Assembly (NCBI GenBank): GCA_018224455.1
Contig: JAGTUY010000359.1
Location: 1-9,373, forward strand
Direction of reading: 5' to 3'
Source: Desulfosarcina sp.
Lineage (GTDB): Bacteria > Desulfobacterota > Desulfobacteria > Desulfobacterales > Desulfosarcinaceae
DNA length: 9,373 nt
In this document: positions 1-6,528 of the stretch, piece after piece
How the letters are laid out: each line of letters starts with the position of its first letter
Numbering within the stretch: position 1 is the stretch's first letter
Made by a program: the position numbers and the translations under genes
Notes under the pieces: generated by a model
Told to the model about the DNA's origin: nothing
The model's input: the letters and a program-made list of their open reading frames with translations, nothing else
Databases searched by the model: none

Positions 1-7
1 AGACGAT

Positions 8-12
8 AGAGG
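8..12 (+). promoter_or_regulatory. Ribosome binding site for the DUF4381-like gene
   Basis: AGAGG lies 8 nt before the ATG at 21 and supports that start, although the encoded protein then has an unusually long segment ahead of its hydrophobic signal. A TAG at 7-9, preceded by two arginine codons in the same frame, could be the end of an upstream gene, but too little is visible to say. Confidence 0.45.
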
Positions 13-20
13 TCACGAGA

Positions 21-824
21 ATGGTTTTGGACTTCGTTATCGGTCGTCGCGGTATATGTAATACAGCTTCCTCCCTCTGGCCTTGCCAAAAACACTATCT
101 TAAACGCCATATAGTCGGGATTGTTTTCTTTCTGTTGACTTTCCTTCAAGTGGCTCAGGTTACCGGCGAGGAAGCAGCGGCTCCTGCCGGCCCGCCGGCG
201 GCAACCGGATCGCCCCCCCCAAATGCCCCGGCGCCCATGACCGACATCCACGACATCCAGCCACCGGTATCGGTAGGCATCGATGCGCCCTGGTTAATTC
301 CCGTTCTGCTAACCTTGGCCTCAGCGGCAATTCTGGCGGCAGCCTGGTGGTTCTGGAATAAACGCAAAAAAGCCCGGACCGTCGAAACCATCGTACCCGA
401 ACTACCCCCCGAAATGACAGCCATGAAGGCCCTGGATGAAATCGCCGATGTGAATCGGCTGGACGGGAAAACCTTTTACTTCCGCCTGTCCGCCATCCTG
501 CGGCAATATGTGTTCGGGCGCTTCGCGGTGGGTGCACCGGAGATGACCACCGAAGAGTTCGTGCCCTGCATCAACCGGCTGCATATCGACAACGATTTGG
601 CCCGACGGCTGAAAGGCCTTTGCCGGGCCATGGATCCGGTCAAGTTCGGCAGCGAAACGGCAGTGGAAAAGCAGATGGAAACGGATCTGCGGTTTGCCCG
701 GGAGTTTGTGCGTAAAACCACGTTTACAATCGATAAGAAGGATAAAGAGGATCGTATGGAAGAAAACAATTTGCTCTCAACAAATTATGCAAATTCTAAA
801 AAACAAATCCCAAATCTCAAATAA
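21..824 (+). CDS. DUF4381-like membrane protein of the bat (aerotolerance) operon
   Basis: This 267-residue protein looks like the DUF4381 family, small membrane proteins commonly encoded between a DUF58 protein and BatA in bat operons; their biochemical role is unknown. Residues 31-48 are hydrophobic and probably form a signal peptide or first anchor. A Pro/Ala-rich stretch (about 50-73) follows, then the family-like 'DIHDIQPP' segment (75-82), one clear membrane helix (about 89-112, ending in WWFWNKRKK) and a helical domain (about 130-233) with the pattern KTFYFRLSAILRQYVFGRF, then EMTTEEF. The place directly upstream of batA supports the call. The start at 21 has an AGAGG ribosome site. 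Two things are odd: the N-terminal extension before the usual family start, and a charged/Asn-rich tail after residue 234 whose last part is encoded by an AT-rich repeat. The stop (TAA 822-824) lies inside that repeat. Family assignment is by pattern memory, not by search. Confidence 0.75.
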   Translation: MVLDFVIGRRGICNTASSLWPCQKHYLKRHIVGIVFFLLTFLQVAQVTGEEAAAPAGPPAATGSPPPNAPAPMTDIHDIQPPVSVGIDAPWLIPVLLTLASAAILAAAWWFWNKRKKARTVETIVPELPPEMTAMKALDEIADVNRLDGKTFYFRLSAILRQYVFGRFAVGAPEMTTEEFVPCINRLHIDNDLARRLKGLCRAMDPVKFGSETAVEKQMETDLRFAREFVRKTTFTIDKKDKEDRMEENNLLSTNYANSKKQIPNLK

Positions 825-924
825 ATCCCAAATCTCAATTTTCAATTGGCAACCGAGATCATTGCAAGATCATGTGGCTTGGAATTTGAGTTTTGGGCCG
901 TTGTAATTTGTTATTTGTATTTTG
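790..924. repeat. AT-rich imperfect palindromic repeat element
   Basis: This AT-rich island sits between two GC-rich genes. Segment 790-808 pairs with 906-924 at 15 of 19 positions, and 809-820 pairs with 886-897 at 11 of 12 (CCCAAATCTCAA against TTGAGTTTTGGG). Together they form a long imperfect stem with an 8-nt bulge on the right arm. The loop contains the second copy of a direct repeat and a short CG-richer core. The left arm overlaps the last codons of the upstream gene. Its look (runs of CAAAT/ATTTG units around a palindrome) resembles dispersed intergenic repeats seen in Desulfobacterota genomes; that similarity is from memory. It could act as RNA structure within the operon transcript. 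No gene was found in 825-946. Confidence 0.65.
805..838 (+). repeat. Tandem direct repeat, two exact 16-nt copies
   Basis: AAATCCCAAATCTCAA occurs at 805-820 and again at 823-838, with a period of 18 nt. The TAA stop of the DUF4381-like gene falls at the junction between the copies. It is part of the larger palindromic element, and the second copy offers an alternative left arm for the stem. Confidence 0.85.
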
Positions 925-946
925 AACATTGTGATTTAAGATACTT

Positions 947-1945
947 ATGTTACGCTTCGCGTCCCCCTATTTCCTGTTCCTCCTGCTGCTCCTGCCGGCC
1001 CTGCTCTGGTATCGTTACCGACGGCACCGGACACCCGCCATGGCCAGCAGCGCCCTGTTCCCCGCCGCGGGCCTCCCGGCATCAACGGCCCTGCGGTTGC
1101 GCCGGCTGGTGCAGGCCATCAAATACGCGGTACTCTGCCTGATAGTGGTGGCTCTGGCCCGGCCCCAGTGGGGCACCGAGCGCACCGAAGTGCTTACCGA
1201 AGGAGTCAACATCATGCTGGCCCTGGACCTGTCCGAAAGCATGGCCGCCCTCGATTTCAAGAAAAAAGGACGCATCGTCAACCGGCTGGAGGCAGTCAAA
1301 GGGGTGGTGCAGGAATTCGTCTCCAAGCGCAGCGGCGACCGCATCGGCATGGTGGTCTTCGGCACCCATGCATACACGCAGCTGCCCCTGACCCGGGACT
1401 ACAACACCATGATCAGCATTCTGGACCGTCTGGAAATCGGTGCCGCAGGCAAAAGCACGGCCATCGGCGATGCCATCGGTATCGCTTTGAAACGGCTGGC
1501 CGACATCGAGAGCAGGTCCAATATCATCATCCTGCTCACCGACGGGCAGAGCAATGCCGGCGAACTCTCGCCGGACACCGCCGGCGAAATCGCCGTTCAA
1601 AAGGCGGTCAAGATTTACACCATTGGCGTGGGCTCCCGGGGAAAAGCGCCCTATCTGGTCAAAGACCCCCTGTTCGGCGAGCGCTACGTGTACCAGCAGG
1701 TGAATATCGATGAGGACACCCTGCGCGCCATCGCCGACAAGACAGGAGGGCTCTATTTCCGGGCCGAGAACCTGGAGGGCCTGCAACGGATCTATGATAC
1801 CATCGACGCCATGGAGACCACCGCGGTCAAGGTCGACATCTTTGCCGAATACAACGAGATCTACCCCTGGCTGTTGATTCCGGCACTGGTGATGTTGTCC
1901 TTATACGTAATCTTGCGCAACACGAGATACCTGATCATTCCATGA
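947..1945 (+). CDS. batA: BatA, membrane-anchored von Willebrand factor A protein
   Basis: This 332-residue protein is a typical BatA: two N-terminal membrane helices (about 5-23 and 57-73, the second running into the conserved ALARPQWG), a vWA domain (about 86-290) and a C-terminal helix (about 306-323). The metal-ion-dependent adhesion site is intact: DLSES (D94, S96, S98), T171 in GKSTAIGDAIG and D199 in LLTDG, so metal-dependent partner binding is expected. BatA belongs to the Bacteroides aerotolerance operon, whose products are thought to form an envelope complex with the BatB, C, D and E proteins and a MoxR-type AAA+ ATPase; the molecular task is unsettled. The ATG at 947 has only a weak upstream purine stretch (TTAAG) as ribosome site, but the protein starts exactly where the first membrane helix begins. 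The gene follows the AT-rich repeat and precedes batB by 13 nt. Confidence 0.93.
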   Translation: MLRFASPYFLFLLLLLPALLWYRYRRHRTPAMASSALFPAAGLPASTALRLRRLVQAIKYAVLCLIVVALARPQWGTERTEVLTEGVNIMLALDLSESMAALDFKKKGRIVNRLEAVKGVVQEFVSKRSGDRIGMVVFGTHAYTQLPLTRDYNTMISILDRLEIGAAGKSTAIGDAIGIALKRLADIESRSNIIILLTDGQSNAGELSPDTAGEIAVQKAVKIYTIGVGSRGKAPYLVKDPLFGERYVYQQVNIDEDTLRAIADKTGGLYFRAENLEGLQRIYDTIDAMETTAVKVDIFAEYNEIYPWLLIPALVMLSLYVILRNTRYLIIP

Positions 1946-1958
1946 TTTTTTTTAGGCC

Positions 1959-3767
1959 ATGACTTTTTTCAGAACCGAAATGCTGTTTTTCATCTGGGCC
2001 GTTCCGGTATTGTTTCTGGTAGTCTTCTACGGGATGCGCCGGCGGCGTGAAATAATGCGCCGCTTCTCTTCCACCCACGGCCTCGACGTTATCGCCCCGG
2101 CCACCGTCGGCGGTCGGCGGTGGGTCAAAACATTCCTGCTCATGGGCACGGTGCTCTTCACCGCCGTGACCCTGGCCGGACCCAAATACGGCTATCGCTG
2201 GCAGGAGATTCGCCAGCAGGGGGTGGACATCATCATCGCCCTGGACTGCTCGCGCTCCATGACCGCCGCCGACATCCAGCCGACCCGCCTGGAGCGTGCC
2301 AAGCGTGAAGTGTTCGACCTGCTGGCCATGCTGCAAGGTGACCGCGTGGGGTTGGTGGCTTTTGCCGGCACGGCCTTCCTGCAGTGTCCGCTGACCCTGG
2401 ATTACGATGCATTCAATCTGTTTTTGGATTCCCTCTCGCCCGATTATCTCCCGGTGGGCGGCACCGACATTGCCGGGGCACTGGCCGAGGCCCTGGACAG
2501 CTTCGATCCGAAAAGTGCTTCGGATAAAGCGGTGATCCTGATCACCGACGGTGAAAACACGGGTAACGGCGACCCGTTGATGGCTGCCGAAACCTTGAAA
2601 GAAAATAAAATCAAACTGTTTTGCATCGGCGTGGGCAGCAGCGACGGGGTGCCGATCCCTGAACCTGCCGGCGGCTTTAAAAAGGATCGTTCCGGGCAAA
2701 TTGTGCTCTCCCGTCTGGATGAAAACATGCTCAAGAAAATGGCCGTGGCTACCGGTGGCACCTACGTGCGCTCTGTGGCCGGAGACATGGACCTCGACGC
2801 CATTTACACCGATGAAATCCGCCGGACGATGGAAGCCAAAACCGTCTCCTCGGGACGCAAGCAGGTCTGGGAGGATCGTTTCCAGTGGCCCCTGGCCCTG
2901 GCGCTGCTCTGCCTCGTGGCCGAGTTGATCCTCCCCGTTAGCCGTAAAACCATGCTTATCCCGCTGCTGGCTGCGCTGATGCTCGTACCGCCGCCATCGG
3001 CCGAGGGCAGCGACACCCGAGACGGTATTGCCGCCTATGAGAAAGGGGACTTCGAACAGGCCCTCAAGCACTTCATCGACGCCCAGCTCAACGCCCCGGA
3101 CAAGCCTGAAACGCTTTACAATGTAGCCGATGCCTACTATAAAACCGGCAAATTCGATGCGGCCGCTGAACACTACAAGCAGGCGCTGGAGACCGACGAC
3201 GCCCAGTTGAAACGCAAGGCCCTCTACAACCTGGGCAACGCCGAATTTCGGCGGGGCAAGGCCAAGGAGGCCATCGGCCACTATGAGGCGGCGCTGGCCA
3301 TCGACCCCGACGACCGCCAGACCCAAGAGAACATGGCCTTCGTGAAAAAGGTCATGGAGCAGCAACAGCAACAGTCGGGAGACGGTCAGAAGAATCAGGA
3401 AACAAAAGATCAGGACCAGGAGAACGAACCCAAACCCAAGCAAGATGGGGAGACGCAATCAACTGAGGATCAGGAACAGCAGCAGCAGCAACGGGATGAC
3501 GCCCGGGAAAACCGACCGGGTGGCGAACAGGAGCAGCAACGCCCCGATTTTGGCGATGCAATCGACGAGCAACAGAAACAGCAGCCGACCCGGACCGATG
3601 AACCCCAAAACGATGGGCAACAATCACCTCAACCGCAATCGGCCCAGTCGGGTGAGCCGGCTGGCGACCCTCAGCAGGCGGAGCGGGTGCTGAACCGCCT
3701 GCAGGATCAACCGGGCCGGGCCCTCATGCCGGCCACCGGCAAACGGGCGGTGGAGAAAGACTGGTAA
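1959..3767 (+). CDS. batB: BatB-BatC fusion: vWA domain, TPR repeats and glutamine-rich tail
   Basis: A 602-residue protein combines two Bat functions. The BatB part has membrane helices at about 8-24 and 56-73, then a vWA domain (about 88-290) with a complete MIDAS: DCSRS (D96, S98, S100), T169 in GGTD and D197 in ITDGEN. A third hydrophobic region (about 310-326) and another hydrophobic stretch (about 331-346) follow. The BatC part starts near residue 350 with TPR-like repeats (about 352-460, e.g. AYEKGDFEQALKHF, LYNLGNAEFRRGKAKEAIGHY). The region 467-580 is dominated by Gln, Asp, Glu, Pro and Arg, with two runs of five glutamines, and is predicted to be disordered. The end is a conserved-looking BatC terminus (about 574-602) finishing in KDW. 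In many operons BatB and BatC are separate genes; here one frame covers both without a break. The ribosome site at 1954-1956 (AGG) is weak, so coupling to batA, 13 nt upstream, is likely. Confidence 0.92.
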   Translation: MTFFRTEMLFFIWAVPVLFLVVFYGMRRRREIMRRFSSTHGLDVIAPATVGGRRWVKTFLLMGTVLFTAVTLAGPKYGYRWQEIRQQGVDIIIALDCSRSMTAADIQPTRLERAKREVFDLLAMLQGDRVGLVAFAGTAFLQCPLTLDYDAFNLFLDSLSPDYLPVGGTDIAGALAEALDSFDPKSASDKAVILITDGENTGNGDPLMAAETLKENKIKLFCIGVGSSDGVPIPEPAGGFKKDRSGQIVLSRLDENMLKKMAVATGGTYVRSVAGDMDLDAIYTDEIRRTMEAKTVSSGRKQVWEDRFQWPLALALLCLVAELILPVSRKTMLIPLLAALMLVPPPSAEGSDTRDGIAAYEKGDFEQALKHFIDAQLNAPDKPETLYNVADAYYKTGKFDAAAEHYKQALETDDAQLKRKALYNLGNAEFRRGKAKEAIGHYEAALAIDPDDRQTQENMAFVKKVMEQQQQQSGDGQKNQETKDQDQENEPKPKQDGETQSTEDQEQQQQQRDDARENRPGGEQEQQRPDFGDAIDEQQKQQPTRTDEPQNDGQQSPQPQSAQSGEPAGDPQQAERVLNRLQDQPGRALMPATGKRAVEKDW

Positions 3768-3799
3768 TGGCGACGGCGTCGCAAAGCTACTTTTTATAA
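3767..3799 (+). CDS. Possible 10-codon mini-ORF linking batBC to batD
   Basis: The batBC stop TAA (3765-3767) overlaps an ATG in the pattern TAATG. That ATG opens a 10-codon frame ending at TAA 3797-3799, only 8 nt before the GTG of batD. batD has no clear ribosome site, so translation restarting on this mini-ORF could carry ribosomes to batD. This is inferred from spacing only; the frame may equally be chance. Confidence 0.2.
   Translation: MATASQSYFL
3770..3795 (+). promoter_or_regulatory. Small GC hairpin followed by a T-run, batBC-batD junction
   Basis: GCGAC (3770-3774) pairs with GTCGC (3778-3782) around a 3-nt loop, and five T lie at 3791-3795. The stem is short and the T-run is 8 nt away, so a full terminator is unlikely. 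A weak attenuator or mRNA processing/stability element is the most that can be proposed. Confidence 0.2.
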
Positions 3800-3807
3800 G
3801 AATATCA

Positions 3808-5535
3808 GTGAAAAAAACGCTAACCATCACCGTAATAATTTTGCTGGCGGCCGCGGGGTTCGCCGACGCCGCCAGCGTGCGCGCCGTGGTGGACCGCAAC
3901 CAGGCCAGCGTGGGGGAGTCCATCGCCCTGCAGATAACCATCGACGGCGGCGAGGGTGACGTGGACCTTTCCGGGCTTGTCGATTTCAAGACCCTCTCCC
4001 GCGGAACCAGCAGCAGCTTCCAGATGATCAACGGCCGCACCTCCCGGCAGCTGATCCACAACTATGTCCTGATCCCTTTAACCGCCGGCGGTTTGACCAT
4101 CCCGGCCATCCCGGTGACGATCGACGGCAAGATTCATTATACAACCCCCATCGGTGTCACAATTTCCAGGGAACCCCCGGTCGACAGTGGTCAACGAGAT
4201 GTCTACGTAACCGCCGGGGTGTCGGAGCCGGCGCCGTGGGTCGGTCAGCAGCTGGTCTATACCTTCCGGCTTTTCAACGCCGTGCAGGTGGCCGACGCCA
4301 AGTTCCAGGCCCCGGAATTCAATGGGTTCACTGCCGAGGAACTGGAAGAACGCCAATCCCATCGAACGGTGATCAACGGACGGGAGTTCATCGTAACGGA
4401 GGTGGTGTTTGTCCTGGTGCCGATAAAAACGGGCACATTGGAGATCGAACCGGCGGTGCTTCAGGTGGGGATGCTGCAGCGCAACCTCCGGCCGCGGCCC
4501 TTCTCGGGCATGGACGCTTTTTTCGGACGCAGCCAGATGACCACCCGCATCCTGGAAACAGAACCCATTACGGTCCATGTGAAGGATCTGCCGCCCAAAC
4601 CGCCGGGGGCCCCCTTTTCCGGTCTGGTGGGCCGGTTTGAGATTGCCGCCAGCCTTGACAAGACGGAATTGCGGGTGGGCGATTCAACCACATTGGCCGT
4701 CACCGTCAGTGGCACCGGCAACATCATGGATACCCCTGAACCGGCCGTTCCCTCACCGGCTGAATTCAAGGCCTATGCCGACAACCCCGAAGCACAGATC
4801 CAACCGGGCCCCCAGGGTTATTCAGGCAACAAAATCTTCCGCACGGCCCTGGTTCCCGTGCAGCCGGGTCGATACCACATCGACCCCATCGAATTGACCT
4901 ATTTCGACGTGGCATCCGGGGGGTACCGTGACGTCTCTACATCAGCTTTCGATGTCACCGTTTCGCCTTCCGAGACGGCGGCGGTCGATATTGATGTGTT
5001 CCGGGGCGCCCCCGTGCAACCCCCTTCGCTTAAGAAACGGGTCGAGTTCACCGGCCGGGACATCCTCCCGCTGAAAGAGGGGCTGGAGGCCCTGAAACCC
5101 CAACGATCCCTTCCGATTAGGTGGTTCGGCCTTTTCTTGGCGATACCCGCGCTGCTGTTTCTGGCCGTCAGGGCCGTCATGCAGATGGTCCAAAAGGACG
5201 ACTCACCGGGTCGAACCATGGCCGACCGGGCCACGCATGCGCTTAAATCCGCCGCCTCATCCGATCTCACGGATGCCGACTTTCTTTCGACCCTTTACCG
5301 GGCGCTGGTATCGGCCATTCTCGCCCGGCAGGGGGTGATGGGCACATCGCTCACCTGGTCGGAGGCCAGCGAAAGGCTGCTGGAAATCGGATGGGGTGCG
5401 GACGATGCCACTGCCACGGCACGGCTCCTGGAAACGATCGAATCCTTCAACTACTCCGGCGGCAAACTGGACACGCAAAAACGGGAGGATCTGCTGGAGC
5501 AAACCCGGCAGGCGGTAAGGAGGCTGACCCGATGA
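3808..5535 (+). CDS. batD: BatD, oxygen-tolerance protein with extracytoplasmic beta-rich region
   Basis: The 575-residue protein fits BatD in length and layout. A signal peptide (1-21, MKKTLTITVI then a hydrophobic run, cleavage likely after ADA) leads to a long extracytoplasmic region with repeated beta-sandwich-like segments (about 22-430). Its motifs are typical of the family: ASVGESIALQITIDG, a YVLIPLTAGGLTIPAIPV stretch, and the second-domain start DKTELRVGDSTTLAVTVSGTGNI. One membrane helix follows (about 439-458), then a helical cytoplasmic C-terminus (about 460-575). BatD is thought to be the envelope scaffold of the Bat complex. The start is GTG at 3808; it gives the signal peptide directly, but only a weak AAG lies upstream, so coupling from batBC is plausible. 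The end overlaps batE by 4 nt (ATGA). No domain appears missing. Confidence 0.92.
   Translation: MKKTLTITVIILLAAAGFADAASVRAVVDRNQASVGESIALQITIDGGEGDVDLSGLVDFKTLSRGTSSSFQMINGRTSRQLIHNYVLIPLTAGGLTIPAIPVTIDGKIHYTTPIGVTISREPPVDSGQRDVYVTAGVSEPAPWVGQQLVYTFRLFNAVQVADAKFQAPEFNGFTAEELEERQSHRTVINGREFIVTEVVFVLVPIKTGTLEIEPAVLQVGMLQRNLRPRPFSGMDAFFGRSQMTTRILETEPITVHVKDLPPKPPGAPFSGLVGRFEIAASLDKTELRVGDSTTLAVTVSGTGNIMDTPEPAVPSPAEFKAYADNPEAQIQPGPQGYSGNKIFRTALVPVQPGRYHIDPIELTYFDVASGGYRDVSTSAFDVTVSPSETAAVDIDVFRGAPVQPPSLKKRVEFTGRDILPLKEGLEALKPQRSLPIRWFGLFLAIPALLFLAVRAVMQMVQKDDSPGRTMADRATHALKSAASSDLTDADFLSTLYRALVSAILARQGVMGTSLTWSEASERLLEIGWGADDATATARLLETIESFNYSGGKLDTQKREDLLEQTRQAVRRLTR
5516..5523 (+). promoter_or_regulatory. 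Strong ribosome binding site for batE
   Basis: TAAGGAGG, inside the end of batD, lies 8 nt before the ATG at 5532. It fixes the batE start there rather than at upstream in-frame start codons such as 5391, and the signal peptide begins at this ATG. Confidence 0.85.
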
Positions 5536-6284
5536 AAGCATGGCTGCTCACGGCTGCAAGCTTTTTGCTATTCCTGGCGGGTGCCGCCTCCGTTCCGGCA
5601 TCACCGACCGTGCGCACCTTCATGGAGGGTACGGAAGCCTTCCATAAGGGGGACTGGCCGGCCGCCATCGCCGCCTTCGAAAACCTCGCTGACAGCGGGG
5701 TGGACAACGGCAAGCTCTTCTACAACCTGGGCAACGCCTATTTGAAAAACGATGATCTGGGCCGCGCCCTGATGTGGTATGAACGGGCCTTGAAACATAT
5801 TCCGGATGACCCGGATCTGCGTTTTAACTACGACTACGCCCTGACCATGACTAAAGATGAACGGGGCGAAAAGGACTCCCCTTTGCTGCGCATCCTCTTC
5901 TTCTGGAAATACCAGCTAAGTCCTTCAACGGTCCGCTGGCTGGCACTTATCCTCAATGCCACCTTGTGGGTTGCCCTGTCGGTTCTGGTTGTCCGGAAAA
6001 AACGCCTCCTGCGCCCCTCCGTCATCCTGATTGCCGCCGCCACGGCGGTCTTCAGCGCCACGGCCGCTGTCAACTATGTCGAAGCCGTCCACGTGCGGCA
6101 TGCGATTATTCTGCCCGAACAGGTGCCCGTCCGCTCGGGCTTCACCGACACCGACACCCAGCTCTTCGTCCTGCACGCCGGAACCAAAGTGCGCATCGCA
6201 CGAGAAACCGACACACACCTGCTCATCCGCTATACCGAAGACAAAATCGGCTGGGTTAAGAAATCCGAAGCCGGTATTATTTAA
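5532..6284 (+). CDS. batE: BatE, TPR and SH3-like membrane protein
   Basis: From the ATG at 5532 the protein has 250 residues. It shows a signal peptide (about 1-24, ending near VPAS), TPR-type helices (about 27-105: EAFHKGDWPAAIAAFENL, then KLFYNLGNAYLKNDDLGRAL and WYERALKHIPDDPDL), two membrane helices (about 134-153 and 161-183) separated by a basic loop, and a C-terminal SH3-like domain (about 190-250, ending IGWVKKSEAGII). This order is that of BatE proteins. The TPR part probably binds other Bat components on the periplasmic side, and the terminal SH3-like part may touch cell wall or partners; both roles are inferred from domain type. The gene overlaps the batD stop (ATGA) and has its own strong ribosome site. 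It ends the operon: a 244-nt gap with a palindrome follows. Confidence 0.9.
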   Translation: MKAWLLTAASFLLFLAGAASVPASPTVRTFMEGTEAFHKGDWPAAIAAFENLADSGVDNGKLFYNLGNAYLKNDDLGRALMWYERALKHIPDDPDLRFNYDYALTMTKDERGEKDSPLLRILFFWKYQLSPSTVRWLALILNATLWVALSVLVVRKKRLLRPSVILIAAATAVFSATAAVNYVEAVHVRHAIILPEQVPVRSGFTDTDTQLFVLHAGTKVRIARETDTHLLIRYTEDKIGWVKKSEAGII

Positions 6285-6300
6285 TCGTGCGGGGGTTCCC

Positions 6301-6328
6301 GTAGGGGCTAAAAATCTTTCGCCCCTAC
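6301..6328. repeat. Palindromic hairpin GTAGGGGC...GCCCCTAC
   Basis: GTAGGGGC (6301-6308) and GCCCCTAC (6321-6328) are perfectly complementary over 8 bp; after one mismatch three A-T pairs extend the stem, leaving a 4-nt loop. It begins 16 nt after the batE stop. A partial copy of the right arm recurs at 6340-6351 (TCGCCCCTGCAA against TCGCCCCTACAA at 6319-6330). The consensus resembles a dispersed palindrome found between genes in many bacteria (from memory). There is no T-run behind it, so intrinsic termination is doubtful, but a transcript-end stabilising role is possible. Confidence 0.7.
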
Positions 6329-6351
6329 AAACCAGCCAGTCGCCCCTGCAA

Positions 6352-6528
6352 CACATCGTTCCGCATCGAATTAACCTTGCACAAGCTGGTTGGTTGTTGT
6401 GTTTCTTCAATAATTTTAAATAGTCTCAACATTCGCAATAGCCAATTATTTAACATTCACCTTCTATTGAAGTAACTATCAATCAACCATTGCCAAATAT
6501 TAGATAATTCTCAGGAAGTGGGAGCTAT
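6352..6528 (+). promoter_or_regulatory. AT-rich leader upstream of the BCCT transporter gene
   Basis: No ORF of note lies here. The sequence turns AT-rich from about 6400 and should hold the promoter for the transporter gene, but no convincing -35/-10 or -24/-12 pair was found. AACCAGC (6330-6336) and GCTGGTT (6385-6391) form a 7-bp inverted repeat with a 48-nt spacer. GGAG (6521-6524) is a close-spaced ribosome site for the ATG at 6529, with AGGAAG (6513-6518) slightly upstream. Confidence 0.35.

Noticed and set aside
790..924. CRISPR array
   Set aside because: Only two direct copies with a 2-nt gap and no spacer-length intervals; the structure is a palindrome with a tandem repeat.
846..1142. 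98-residue plus-strand ORF spanning the repeat and the start of batA
   Set aside because: It overlaps batA in another frame, begins inside the AT-rich repeat and has a Cys-rich low-complexity product typical of frame shadows.
1082..1786. 234-residue minus-strand ORF opposite batA
   Set aside because: Shadow frame of a clear BatA gene, without signal peptide, motif or ribosome site.
1935..3458. Long 507-residue minus-strand ORF opposite batBC
   Set aside because: Its protein shows no recognisable domain order, while the plus strand encodes a complete vWA-TPR protein. It is an antisense shadow of GC-rich coding sequence.
5391..5531. Longer N-terminus for BatE using a start at 5391
   Set aside because: It would overlap batD by about 145 nt in another frame. 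The strong ribosome site TAAGGAGG and the signal peptide both point to ATG 5532.
6301..6328. Intrinsic terminator for the bat operon
   Set aside because: The hairpin is strong, but no T-run follows it, so it is reported as a repeat instead.
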